Source of the DNA: Fragilariopsis cylindrus CCMP1102
Lineage: Eukaryota; Bacillariophyta; Bacillariophyceae; Bacillariales; Bacillariaceae
Direction: 5' to 3'
NCBI GenBank assembly: GCA_900095095.1
Contig: FMBT01000320.1
Location: 124,001-188,000, forward strand
DNA length: 64,000 bases
Made by a program: the position numbers and the translations under genes. Of this stretch, positions 43,121-54,300 are shown piece by piece. Within the stretch, counting starts at the first letter, position 1. Every line of letters begins with the position of its first letter. Below the pieces are notes generated by a model, which was not told the DNA's origin, searched no databases, and saw only the letters and a program-made list of their open reading frames with translations.

Positions 43121-43233
43121 GTTTTTATATTTCTACGTGGTGTGGTGAACAAATTGAGCAAAGACGAAATGGCCCCCTACTGTACTACTGTATGCCAAGT
43201 TGAGACTTGTGAATTTACAATCTTCGTTCACAT

Positions 43234-43238
43234 CAATC
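43234..43238. repeat. 5-bp target-site duplication of the Gypsy element, left copy
   Basis: CAATC directly before the 5' LTR. The same five bases follow the 3' LTR at 58119-58123. Confidence 0.9.
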
Positions 43239-43448
43239 TGTAGCATATCACGGGTTTGGATGCTCGTGATTGGTTCAGTCCTGTGAAGTAATCGGTGATG
43301 ACCGATACCTTCTCCTTTGGGTCATCAAGACTAGCATCAAGACTAGAATGAATATCGCATTACATGATACATACTAATTATTACATACTAAATTAGCTCA
43401 CAATTTAATATAACTTATTATACTACTATTTAAGACGTACTTAGTACA
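43239..43448 (+). repeat. 5' LTR
   Basis: 210 bp, TG...CA ends with a 4-base inverted TGTA/TACA. It matches 57909-58118 without a visible difference. Internal GACTAGCATCAAGACTAGAA contains a short direct repeat (CAAGACTAG). Confidence 0.95.
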
Positions 43449-43505
43449 TAGTAAATTTACTTGAACGCTAAGCGTTATAACAGAAAAGAAAAATAAATCA
43501 AGACA

Positions 43506-44729
43506 ATGGCGAGTCTATTTCCTCCTGCGATAAAATATGAATGTAATTTCAAACCTGAAGATCTCAGTTCACATAAGTGGGAGAGAACTCATGCACAAAG
43601 GAAAATCACTTCCTATGTACCGCAGTTCACAGGAGACGGCGTAGAAGAACTTCTATACATAGAAGGAAGGTTCATTGACGCAATGAATGCACAAAGCATT
43701 CAAGTGGACCAATGGCAAGATCAATTTCGATTGACCTTACATGGAGATCCTGCGGAAGTGTGGGATGAAGTAACTCAAGAAGGAGACGCAGATGGTGATC
43801 CATTTGCAGAGACTGAAGAAGGATTCAATGATATAGTATCCAACTACATCAAAAAGTATGTTGCAGATCCAAATGCAAAAGAAACTCTATTGCAGGCACT
43901 CAATACAGATGAATTTCGATTCCGTATTAAGCAAGATGTTGCGAAACACATTAGACGCTTACGGACTATCTACCGGTATGTTGAGATGCTTCCAGGTGAC
44001 GCAGTTGTCAATCCAAACACGATTAGACACTCAGTTATGAATTCCTTTCCAAAAAGATGGCAAAATTCATTTATGAGAGGAGGCGCTGAGAGATATCACA
44101 ATGCAAAGTTAGAAACCATTCAACAACACATGATTTTTGAACAAGCAGCTGAACAACAAAGCAACTCAAGAAACCAAGTGGACAACAGTAACGGTAACGG
44201 TAGAGGCAGAGGCCGAGGAGGCCGAGGCCGAGGAAAAGGCCGAGGAGGTCGATGGAATAACAATAGAGATAATCAAAGATCAAATCAATACCAAAATCCA
44301 TCCCATCCATATAATAACAATGGAGGTAGAGGTGGTCGTGGTGGACGCGGCGGTAGAGGTCGTGGTTCAAACGGAAGAGGCAACAATGGTAGAGGTTGTG
44401 GTAACGGATACAATAATAACGGCAGAGGTCGTGGTAACGGATATAGTAACAATAATAATTATAACAATAATAATTACAATAACAATAACAATAATCCGTA
44501 TCAACAACAAAACCAAAACCATTATCAGCAACAGAACAATAATAACAATCAAGTCCATTTTCAGCAAAATCAACAGCAAAATATGGCACCGACGCAACAG
44601 TATCAACCACAACAAACACAATCACACGTGTTAGATGGAGGTTTTTACAGTAATAATCAAAATAATAATCAAAATAATAATCAAAATAATAATAACAACG
44701 GCTATTATAATAATAATAATGGTTGGTGA
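43506..44729 (+). CDS. gag: Gag-like protein of the Gypsy element
   Basis: 407 aa, starting 57 bases after the 5' LTR. Residues 1-215 form a helical capsid-like region (FTGDGVEELLYIEGRFIDAM, DQFRLTLHGDPAEVWDEV, LNTDEFRFRIKQDVAKHIRRL, NSFPKRWQNSFMRGG), similar in layout to retrotransposon Gag capsid domains. No CCHC zinc knuckle is present. Instead there is an RGG/GRGRGG-box region (about 235-315), which would bind RNA, and then a long Asn/Gln tail. It ends in TGA at 44727-44729. The frame stays open downstream and runs into pol, so a single UGA separates gag and pol. Confidence 0.85.
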   Translation: MASLFPPAIKYECNFKPEDLSSHKWERTHAQRKITSYVPQFTGDGVEELLYIEGRFIDAMNAQSIQVDQWQDQFRLTLHGDPAEVWDEVTQEGDADGDPFAETEEGFNDIVSNYIKKYVADPNAKETLLQALNTDEFRFRIKQDVAKHIRRLRTIYRYVEMLPGDAVVNPNTIRHSVMNSFPKRWQNSFMRGGAERYHNAKLETIQQHMIFEQAAEQQSNSRNQVDNSNGNGRGRGRGGRGRGKGRGGRWNNNRDNQRSNQYQNPSHPYNNNGGRGGRGGRGGRGRGSNGRGNNGRGCGNGYNNNGRGRGNGYSNNNNYNNNNYNNNNNNPYQQQNQNHYQQQNNNNNQVHFQQNQQQNMAPTQQYQPQQTQSHVLDGGFYSNNQNNNQNNNQNNNNNGYYNNNNGW

Positions 44730-44771
44730 AACGAGAACGTATGTGTGGAAGAAACAATGAATGTAAAATTA

Positions 44772-45075
44772 ATTAATGAAAATGAAAACAGTTCCTGTCA
44801 CGACGACAGAAGTAATAAAAATGAAAACAGTTCCTGTCACGACGACAGAAGTAATAATAATAATAATACCTGTCACGACGACAGAAGTAATAATAATAAT
44901 ACCTGTCACGACGACAGAAGTAATAATAATAATACCTGTCACGACGACAGAAGTAATAATAATAATAATACCTGTTACGACAACAGAAGTTGTAAGCATC
45001 CTAATCAAACTATTATTAATAACGATACCTGTCATGGCGACAGAAGATGCGAACAAAAACAAAATACCTGTTTCA
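44772..45075 (+). repeat. Coding minisatellite, CHDDRS-type repeats in Pol N-terminus
   Basis: A 30-39-base unit encoding [ST]CHDDRSNNNN is repeated about six times with near-perfect DNA identity (TGTCACGACGACAGAAGTAA). Two or three more divergent units follow (CYDNRS, CHGDRR, CFNNRE). Asn-tract length between units varies by single codons. Confidence 0.92.
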
Positions 45076-47735
45076 ATAACAGAGAAAAATACAGTAACAA
45101 TGATACCATCTTTTCAGATGATGAATATGCAAGAATAATGCATAATCTAAATAATGAAGGAGTTTATTCCGATTTTATATTCGAAGAAACATACGATGAA
45201 CATACCGTACCTATCATTTATACTGAAGAAGAAGATAACCATATAATGGATGAAATGAATGAGATGATGTTCATACCAACTCCAAAACAACGTAACAAAA
45301 TAAACAAAGATATTGCACCAGTATGTATCGTAAAAATACATTACATAGGAGGAGTACGACTAGACAGACCGTTAATTTGCTTACTAGATACTGGTAGTAC
45401 TGGTACTATGGTACAGCAACGATGTTTACCTCCTGGAGCAAAACCAAATATATCGAATAGAAAAAGAATAACAACAACAATAAATGGAAGTTTCGATACT
45501 TCTTTATCAGTACAACTGAATGACATATCATTACCAGAGTTTGTTAATGGCCGAATAGTTGATGGTATAGAAGCAAGATTATTCGACAGTCCAACATGTC
45601 GATATGATATAATATTTGGTAGAGATTTTCTAAAGAAAACTAATATGAAATTTTGTTTCGGAAGAAATATTGTTGAATGGATGGGTGCATCTATTACAAT
45701 GAAGCCAGTAAACCATTACAATATGTTATCTGAAGCACATGATTTCGGGTTACAACCTGAAGATGCTCTCTTCATAGAATATTTAAATATATGTCTAAAT
45801 ATGGAGGAGAATGAATTATTTAATACAGAAGAAACAGAATTAAAAGACGCAGCCTATGGCAAAGTAACAACAGATGAAGTGGCAAATAATCAAACACACT
45901 TATCACAAAATGAAAAACAATTATTAAAGAAAACACTTGACAAACATGAAACATGTTTTAATGGAAAACTTGGAAAAGTTCCAGGATTCAAATTTAAATT
46001 AGAAATACAACCAAATGCAACACCATATTATGGAAGAAGATATCCTATACCTTATAAATATCAACGACAGTATGAAAAAGAATTAATACATATGGAAGCA
46101 GAAGGCATATTAAGTCGGACGCATACTGGTAGCCAATGGGCAGCTCCATCATTTGTTGTACCAAAGAAAGATAACAGAATCAGAATTGTAACTGATTTCA
46201 GGGAACTAAACAAAAGAATATTAATGCGACCATACCCTTTACCAAAAATACAAGAAGTTATGAGAAAACAACAAGGTTATAAATACTTTACGAAGATTGA
46301 TTTAAGTATGTGTTTTTATTGTTTCGAATTGGACGACGAAAGCAAACCTTACACAACTACTTTTGGTCCAGATGGTCAACTATACCATTATAATGTACTG
46401 CCTATGGGCGTTTGTACATCTCCTTTTGCTACTCAAGCAACAATGGAAAAGATTCTAGCAGGATTAGATGTGGTAGTTTATATCGATGATATCGGTATAT
46501 GGACAAAAGACTCATTTGAACACCACTTAATTAAGGTGAATGAGGTTTTGGATAGACTATCAAATAATAATTTAAAAACCAATCCTTTGAAATGCAGCTG
46601 GGGTGTTGAAGAAACAGACTTTCTTGGTCATTGGATGACTCCGACTGCATGCAAACCTATGAAGAAGAAGGTCGACGCCTTAATACAAATGTCACCGCCA
46701 CGAAATAAGAAACAACTTCGAAGTTTTATTGGTGGTATTAATTTTTACAATTCAACATGGCCTAGACGTACACACGTACTAGCACCATTAACCAGATTGA
46801 CTGGTACTGTTCCTTTCGTATGGACAAAGGAATGCGACGATGCCTTTAAAGAAATGAAAGCAATACTGGCAACAGATTGTTTAAATTCATATGCTGATCT
46901 GGATAAACCTTTTACAATAGTTTGCGATGCATCGGACTACCAATTAGGTTCATGTATATTACAAGATGGCAAACCAATTGCCTACTGGTCAAAATCCTTA
47001 ACAGCAGCACAAAAGAATTATACAACAACTGAAAAAGAATTATTAGCAATCGTATTGACCTTAAAGGAATATCGATCTATGCTATTGGGTGGTGTATTAA
47101 ATATATATACTGATCATAAAAATTTAACCTTTCGAACACTTTCGATACAACGAGTACTTCGATGGCGTTTATATATGGAAGAATTCAACTATACATTACA
47201 CTATCTCGAAGGAGAAAAGAATGTACTAGCTGACTGCTTTAGCAGATTACCCAGAATGCCTAAAATCTCGGTAGGAGATAAAGAATTAAATATGATAAAA
47301 GAAAAGAAAGGAGAATTAGTTAACTTCAAATTATTAAAAGTTCCAAAGCAAACCGAAGATGAAGTTTATTTAACAACAACAACAACAGCAAGAGATTGGA
47401 ATTATAATAATAAGATAATAACAAACAGCAAAGATGAACCGGAATTATTTCCAACAGTATGTAAAAATGATGACTGTGAAATAATAGAATGTTTACTAAA
47501 TTTACCTTCCTTTCAAAATACAGATAATCCACTAACAATGATTAACATTGCAAATCATCAACAAAATGATCCATGGCTAGCACAAACAATAAACGTCGAT
47601 CCAATTCATTACCCAATTAAAATAATTAATGGTATTACAATTGCATGTTACAGATCACAATTCAACATACAAGATAACGATTGGAAAATATTTATTCCAC
47701 AAACAATGATTAATCAAACCATTCGATGGTATCAC

Positions 47736-47753
47736 TTATTATTAGGGCACCCA
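47736..47753. repeat. 18-bp target-site duplication of the LINE, left copy
   Basis: TTATTATTAGGGCACCCA, identical to 56905-56922. It lies within the codons for LLLGHP of the integrase zinc finger. Confidence 0.95.
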
Positions 47754-47879
47754 CTCTTTTCTTTACGAAGATTTGAAAACGCGCACCTCGATTGCTAACC
47801 TCACATAAGTTCACAGTACAAATTCTACGTAGGATCTACGTAGGAAATTTAATTCAACCTCAACTGTAACCCATCGACG

Positions 47880-50291
47880 ATGGGATTTGACAGTGATGGC
47901 CTCACGCCGTCGGAACAAACAAGGACAGGAGAGGATCCTGTAGTGGTCGGGATGGACCTGGAAGAGACTAACACGGCAGTGGTAGAAGGATCGCATGACG
48001 AGCAAAAGAAAACTTCACTCCAAAAAGAAGCAGCGAAAACAGTAGGCACAACGGTAGGTAAAACAGCTAGTACTAATTTGCAGAAGATCGACGAAGGAGA
48101 CGACGAGGAGGAGGAAGAAGAAATCCTTGGAATGAAGAACAGAAAATGGAAGAAAATCAATCTATCTTTTAATGTAAAGGTAGCAGGACAAGGGGAGGAT
48201 TGGCATCTGACTGACCAAAGAGACGGGAACAACAAACCGATTAAACACCATCCGATCATGACACCGATCGCGAAGTTTATCAACGCAATCGATAAGAACT
48301 GCAAGACTGTCAAGGTGATGAGTTCACTTGAGAAGGTAGTACTTGACCCAAAGGTATGTACAGATAGTTGGTCTGTAAATGATTTCAAGAAATCATTTGC
48401 GTATTCAGTTACGAAAAATAGACAACGGAACGTACAAGTAACTCTAAATATCGACTATGGAACGACGCAGAGTTTATGGAAATTGAAACACAAAGTCATG
48501 GAGACACTACAAACAGAGGGACTGTGGATCGCAAGTCATAACGGACCGATCGAAATCGTTGAAACTACCCAGATTGGTTTCTTTGCAGGATTACATCCAG
48601 AGTTATATCGAAGAGGATACCAAGAAAACATCAACTTACGCATTGCAGAACACTTCAAAAAGAATACCGAGCAACTCATTCTTAGAGCACACGAAAGTGC
48701 AGAATTACGTGACTTTCTGGGTCCATTACCAGAAGTTCAAATCATTCCGCTATCAATTCCAGGTACGATCAAGGATGGACGCAAAAGTCCGAAAGTCTTA
48801 GCAACAGGGGTATCAGTACCAAGAAAGTTTCGATCTCTTTTTCAATCTATTCTTCACTCAGTAAGTAACGAAATGGGGATAGAATACGTCGACTTTACAA
48901 TGAAATATGACGAACAACGAAAGGAGTTGTACAACAAACTCATTCGAGTCCACCAAGAATTTATGCACAATCACAAGACGTCGCACATACATTGTATGGA
49001 AAGAGACGAGATGGCAACGTGTGTAAACGCAATACAAGAACTAGGATCAGTGATCGCAGTCGACGAAACGGTAATCACCGAACGTAACGGAACATGGGTG
49101 ATGGTGATGAAATACCCTTTCTCACAACAAGACTTGGAGAATATCGATAGGATTGTCGTTAACAATCCGCTGAAGATAGATCGAACACTTAAAACAAATC
49201 CATTTCGCAAGAAGTTGGTTATCGAAAGCTTGAACAGTGACGCGTTGTCAGCTCAAGAAAGCAAGTACAAGAACTTCAAGGCAACACCTTTTCAGAGTTC
49301 AGCATCGTGGTCAAACACACTATTTCCACCAAGAAACATAACAACCCAGCGAGGAGGGAGATCAACCAAAACTGCAGTATCGATCGATGACGATACTACA
49401 GTAGCAACGCTGTCAGATACTGTAACTACGTTACAAAGAACAGTAGAAAACTTGACAAGAGAATTAAGTAGAACAACAACGGCAATGGCATCTATCACAA
49501 AGAGAGTTGACCACGAAGAAAACAGAGGAGACATTATCACAGTAAAGATCGATGCATTGGAACAATCGCAACAAGTACTATCAGAAAGCCTTACTGGGCA
49601 ATACGAACACTTAGCGAACGGAATTCAAGAAGGGAAAGACGAGGCAAAGAAAGAAGCATTAGAATTGAAAGAAATGATGAGACAGTTACTAAACAACACG
49701 AATAACAACGTCAGTAGTCCACCACTACCAACACACAACACAGGAAACGGTCAGGTGATCTACGCAGGATCAGCTACTCACATACACCAAACAACAATAC
49801 CAGTAACAGGATCGGAAAAACGGAAGCAAGACGCTAAAACACCATCGACACAAGACGACAAAGAAATATCATCACCAGACCGCAGAAAACAACGACACTC
49901 AGAAACAGTGAACAAGGTGCCCAAAACAATTGACTTCGAACCATACGCAGGAGTAGATTACGCCAAACAGAAACGACAGGACGAGGATGAAGATGAAATC
50001 AGCACAGTACTGTCAGGCGCAATGCAGACAGAAGACTCAATTGCATCAATGGAGGAAGAAGAACAGTCAGCTACAGGACTCGACTTTACGTCAGGAATGG
50101 ACGTTGCCGGTTTCACCGCAGTACCTAACGGTAGATCTCCTACTAGGAAGGTCAGTAGTAGTCCACTGTCAGAGCACTTTAAATACAACTCATACGCAGC
50201 ACTACAAGATGAACATGAACATTCTAACCACAAGAACGAAATAAACAACAACACATCTGCAAAGACAGATCAGAAAAACAAAAATGTGTAG
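47880..50291 (+). CDS. LINE ORF1 protein
   Basis: 803 aa from the first ATG of the element. The N-terminal ~80 residues are acidic/basic and disordered. A folded region follows (KKINLSFNVKVAGQGEDWHL, about 90, through RKFRSLFQSILHSVSNEMG, about 320, to WVMVMKYPFSQQDLENIDRI, about 405-425). A long coiled coil (about 502-608: DTVTTLQRTVENLTRELSRT ... KKEALELKEMMRQLL) probably oligomerises the protein. The C-terminus is Ser/Thr/Gln-rich. No RRM or CCHC knuckle is evident, unlike many ORF1 proteins. Expected role: nucleic-acid-binding partner in the LINE ribonucleoprotein. The stop codon overlaps the ORF2 start (ATGTGTAG, 50284-50291). Confidence 0.8.
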   Translation: MGFDSDGLTPSEQTRTGEDPVVVGMDLEETNTAVVEGSHDEQKKTSLQKEAAKTVGTTVGKTASTNLQKIDEGDDEEEEEEILGMKNRKWKKINLSFNVKVAGQGEDWHLTDQRDGNNKPIKHHPIMTPIAKFINAIDKNCKTVKVMSSLEKVVLDPKVCTDSWSVNDFKKSFAYSVTKNRQRNVQVTLNIDYGTTQSLWKLKHKVMETLQTEGLWIASHNGPIEIVETTQIGFFAGLHPELYRRGYQENINLRIAEHFKKNTEQLILRAHESAELRDFLGPLPEVQIIPLSIPGTIKDGRKSPKVLATGVSVPRKFRSLFQSILHSVSNEMGIEYVDFTMKYDEQRKELYNKLIRVHQEFMHNHKTSHIHCMERDEMATCVNAIQELGSVIAVDETVITERNGTWVMVMKYPFSQQDLENIDRIVVNNPLKIDRTLKTNPFRKKLVIESLNSDALSAQESKYKNFKATPFQSSASWSNTLFPPRNITTQRGGRSTKTAVSIDDDTTVATLSDTVTTLQRTVENLTRELSRTTTAMASITKRVDHEENRGDIITVKIDALEQSQQVLSESLTGQYEHLANGIQEGKDEAKKEALELKEMMRQLLNNTNNNVSSPPLPTHNTGNGQVIYAGSATHIHQTTIPVTGSEKRKQDAKTPSTQDDKEISSPDRRKQRHSETVNKVPKTIDFEPYAGVDYAKQKRQDEDEDEISTVLSGAMQTEDSIASMEEEEQSATGLDFTSGMDVAGFTAVPNGRSPTRKVSSSPLSEHFKYNSYAALQDEHEHSNHKNEINNNTSAKTDQKNKNV

Positions 50292-51327
50292 AACCAATGG
50301 AGAGACAAGGGTATACGATGAAGACGAAGAATCGGTAGAATCAACAACGACACCAGAGGAAGAAGAGGACAACGATAACAGTGATAGTGACAGCGACGAC
50401 GACAACGATATACCATTACTACAAGACAGAGACCGAGAGGATAGCGAGAGCGATGGTGACAGCGTCGACGACAACGGAAACAATACTAACAACATCTTTG
50501 ACAACCAACAACAATACTTTCAGACAAACACACGAAGGAGGAGAAGCCGACGCATAGAACAAGAAGTTAGGCGCAACAGAGCCATAGACAGACGAATAGC
50601 GGAACGACAAGCACAAACAGCACGCGAACAACATAACGAAACACGGACGAGTGGTATTCCATCATTAATATGTCGAATAGACAAAGACGATTCGTCTGAC
50701 GACGATCAACCAGTGGGCGATAATGATTACGAATATGATGATGACGAAGAACTGTACATTGAATCTAGTGACGATGAAGCTGACAGGATATTTGACTTGG
50801 AGGAGAGCGCAACAGCACAACAGGAAGAGCGACCAACGATTGACGAGAGACTCAGTAACCTAAGGGAATCAATAACAAAAATAAAAGCAACACGAGTATT
50901 CGGATTAGAACAACTGGACGAAGACGAATCGATGGCAATGGGAGGATCGATGGGTCAAGACAAATTCGAGGGCAACGTGCGAATCTCCACATGGAATCCA
51001 AACGGAATCAATTTAAATCAAGTACAAAGCACACTACAACAATCACTAGATCTAAGTATAGACGTACAGGGATATTCAGAGGTCAATACCGATTTCTTAA
51101 AACAGAATCAACACCAAGGATTTAAGGACGCAACAGCCAAAATAGATAATCACGCAAAGGCAGTATGGGGGACCAGTCAAGTTATAGTTGAAGGCGAGTA
51201 TAAACCTGGAGGAACAGCAGTAGTAACGTTGGCAAAACAGCAGGCAGAGTTAAAGAAAGTGGAACAGATCCAATGGGCAGATGGACGTATCAAATACTCG
51301 ATGGGAAAGGAGACAAAGAGATCCTAA
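50284..51327 (+). CDS. LINE ORF2, 5' segment: acidic leader and first half of endonuclease
   Basis: 347 codons. The ATG overlaps the ORF1 stop by 8 bases, suggesting reinitiation. The first ~225 residues are very acidic (Asp/Glu/Ser). The apurinic-like endonuclease begins at VRISTWNPNGI (about 235; motif with catalytic Asn) and continues with GYSEVN (catalytic Glu) to YKPGGTAVVT. The homologous reading then moves to the -1 frame at about 51230-51245, and the remaining ~28 codons here to the stop at 51327 do not look like endonuclease. A one-base deletion, or a programmed -1 frameshift, would explain this. Confidence 0.75.
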   Translation: MCRTNGETRVYDEDEESVESTTTPEEEEDNDNSDSDSDDDNDIPLLQDRDREDSESDGDSVDDNGNNTNNIFDNQQQYFQTNTRRRRSRRIEQEVRRNRAIDRRIAERQAQTAREQHNETRTSGIPSLICRIDKDDSSDDDQPVGDNDYEYDDDEELYIESSDDEADRIFDLEESATAQQEERPTIDERLSNLRESITKIKATRVFGLEQLDEDESMAMGGSMGQDKFEGNVRISTWNPNGINLNQVQSTLQQSLDLSIDVQGYSEVNTDFLKQNQHQGFKDATAKIDNHAKAVWGTSQVIVEGEYKPGGTAVVTLAKQQAELKKVEQIQWADGRIKYSMGKETKRS

Positions 51328-54300
51328 TAATGAATGTATATCAATGTTGTAAATCACCAACGAACCCAACTGGAATAACTGCATACCACCAGCAGACAAT
51401 AATGCTATCCGAATTGGATAAGATAGATACAAATCCAAGAAGAAATTTCCGCCGCGATCTAATGCAGTTTATAAAATCGAAAATAAACAAAGCGAACACA
51501 ACTGTGATACCAATAATAATGGGAGATTGGAATGAAGAATGCAAAGGATCGTCAACATCGCAGCTGATTTGTAACGAATTTGGTCTTGTCGATGCATTTC
51601 AAAGGATATACCCCGATCATAGGAACTTCAAAACGTACAACCGTGGGTCACGAAGAATCGATTTTATATTGACACCTACAAGCATAGCAGACAAGATAAC
51701 AAACTTCGTATACGAACCATTTATGTACAGGCTAACAGGAGACCATAGAGGCGTATATTTTGACATAAGCGAGAAAGTCTTATTCGGCAATGAACAGGAA
51801 AAGTCCTACGATCCGGACGGTAGATCATTCTCAAGCAAGGACCCAAAGGCTGTTACAAAGTACTTACAGGCAGTATCGAACCATCTGAAACATCAGAATG
51901 TATACGAAAGAGTCCACGAATTAATGAAATCAGAACACCCAAACCATGAAGAAGCAGAGAGGATCGACAGAGAGATCACACAAGCGTGCCAACACGGAGC
52001 TAACGATTGCCGTCGTCGCCCACTACAATACTGGAGCGTGGAATTACACGAATTGAAACGAGATCTATCTGTATACTGCCAAATGAGGAGGAGAAGAAAG
52101 AAAGGACTGTCATCCACCGCATTAATAGCACGAACATCAACGCTGGGTCTCGGAATAACCACAGACATGACAAACGAAACAATCGATACAAAGATAAAGA
52201 ACCTACGAAAATACGTGATCGATATACACAAGAAGTCAAAAGAAAAACGAGACGCTTATTTGCTTGAACAGGCAAATATATCAGAAGACGCAGATGACAA
52301 GATGAAAGCAAAAGCTCTACGATTGATGCGATTACGAGAACGACAAGGAAGAGCGTATAGCAGATTCGCCTACCACCGTAACGGAGGAGGGCGAGGGAGT
52401 GGCATAAACAGACTACAGGTCCCACAAAGTTGGCCGAAAATGGATGAGTACAACGAAGACAACCAATACGACTTCGAGGACCCAAAGAAAACACAACACT
52501 GGAGAGAGATAAACTGCCCAAAAGAGATTGAATTTTCACTACGATTACGTAACCAGAGACATTTTGGTCAGGCAGAATCAGAGGGAACGCCGTTCACTAC
52601 ACCAAGAATGAAACATCGGTTTAACTGGAGCGCATCTACAAGCGAAGCAGAACTTGTACTAGAAGGCAAATATACTGACGAACAACTAACAGACACGCAA
52701 CGTCTGATGCTAGACAACATGACACGGGTCACAGAGGCTGAAGACAATTCACAGTATATAACCGACAAGGAATTTGTTGGCAAATTCAAAGTATGGAGAG
52801 AATCCACCTCGACTTCACCAAGCGGAAGGCACCTAGGCCATTACAAAGCACTAGTATCAGTTATCGACAAGTCGCTCAAAGAAGAAGAGCGCGAAGACTA
52901 CAAATCGTTACAAAGATCAATACGTCAATGCCACATAGGTATGATAAACTACTGCATGAAACACAGATATTCACTGTTAAGATGGAAAACAGTCGTAAAC
53001 ATGATGATATATAAAGAACCAGGCAATGTTAAAATCCACAGACTTCGAGTAATACATTTATACGAAGCCGATCTGAGTCTATTACTGGGAGTGAAATGGA
53101 GAACGATGATGCAGAATGCAGTACAACAGAAAACGTTACATCAGGGACAATACGGTGGTCTTCCGGGACGAGATTGTACATCCTTAACATACCTTGAAGA
53201 ACTTCGATTCGATTGCGCAGCCTTAACAAGAAGATCTTTAGCAAACTTCGACAACGACGCAACTGCCTGTTACGACAGGATTTTGATGTCAATAGCCAGC
53301 CTATCCGGAAGAAAATACGGGATACATAAGAATGTAATATTCGTCCACGCTAAAACACTAGAAGAAGCGGAATTTAAACTTAAGATATCAACTAAAGTGT
53401 CAAATACCTCGTACAAACACTGTATTAAATTTCCCATTCATGGAACCGGGCAAGGATCAAGTAACTCGCCAATGATATGGTGCTTTATTTCGTGTATACT
53501 GTTTGACAGCCACGAAGAACAAGCACATGGAATACTCTTCGAAACGCCCGATCAAGAACTCGTTGTCAAAATGACACTTGTTGGTTTTGTTGACGACTCG
53601 ACAAGTAGCACAGGAGCAGATGACAGTGACACACTGCAAGATCTGATAAGAAAGATGAAAGAAGACGCACAATTATGGCACGACCTACTTTGGTGTTCCG
53701 GCGGGAAGTTAGAACTATCGAAATGCGGATATCACATAGTACACTACAACTTCGATGATAGTGGGATTCCTCGGATGATGCATCATCCAAGCGAGAAAAT
53801 TACACTGACAGACGCGGCAGGAGGCGACGTTACGATAGGGGGCAAGAACATATATCAGACAAGAACAAACTTGGGTCATGATAAGTCTCCAGGCAGCAAC
53901 GGTATTACACATTACAAGCGAGTTCTAAAGAAAGGACTTGGAATTGCAGAGGCAATAGTAAAATGTGGTGGAACAAGAGACGAGAGTCGGATGTACTACG
54001 ACACAGTGTGGAGACCAGCAGTAGAATATACGTTATCACAGTCATTCTTATCAGATAAACAACTAAAAGCAATCGAAAAAGCCTGTTTACCAAAGATCAT
54101 ATCAAAGTGTGGCTACAACCGCATGACGTCAAGAGCAATCCTCGGAGGTCCAGCAAACCTTACTGGGGGAGGTATAATTCCCTTGGTAGCAGCAATGGGC
54201 GCAGGAGAGGTCCTACATTTCGTTAAAAACTGGAGAACCCCTCAAGAAGATATAGGGAAAGTCTTGCGAATAGTATACGCATGGAACCAACACCAGGCAG

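Larger units (their letters stand above)
44745..47753 (+). pseudogene. pol: Gypsy pol, 5' part: protease, reverse transcriptase, RNase H and start of integrase
   Basis: The open frame runs from the gag stop (first ATG at 44757) to a LINE-encoded stop at 47798; the last 15 residues come from the LINE. About 1000 Gypsy residues are visible. N-terminal Cys-His repeats (about 5-110) precede an aspartic protease (LLDTGSTGTMV, about 214). The reverse transcriptase has WAAPSFVVPKK, RIVTDFRELNK, FTKIDLSMCFY, LPMGVCTSPF and YIDDIG (about 578). RNase H begins at VCDASDYQLG (about 726) with YTTTEKELLAIV and YTDHKNL. The integrase zinc finger starts at WYHLLLGHP and breaks off. It stays in frame with 56923-57870 across the insertion, with no other disruption seen, so only the LINE interrupts it. 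Confidence 0.92.
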
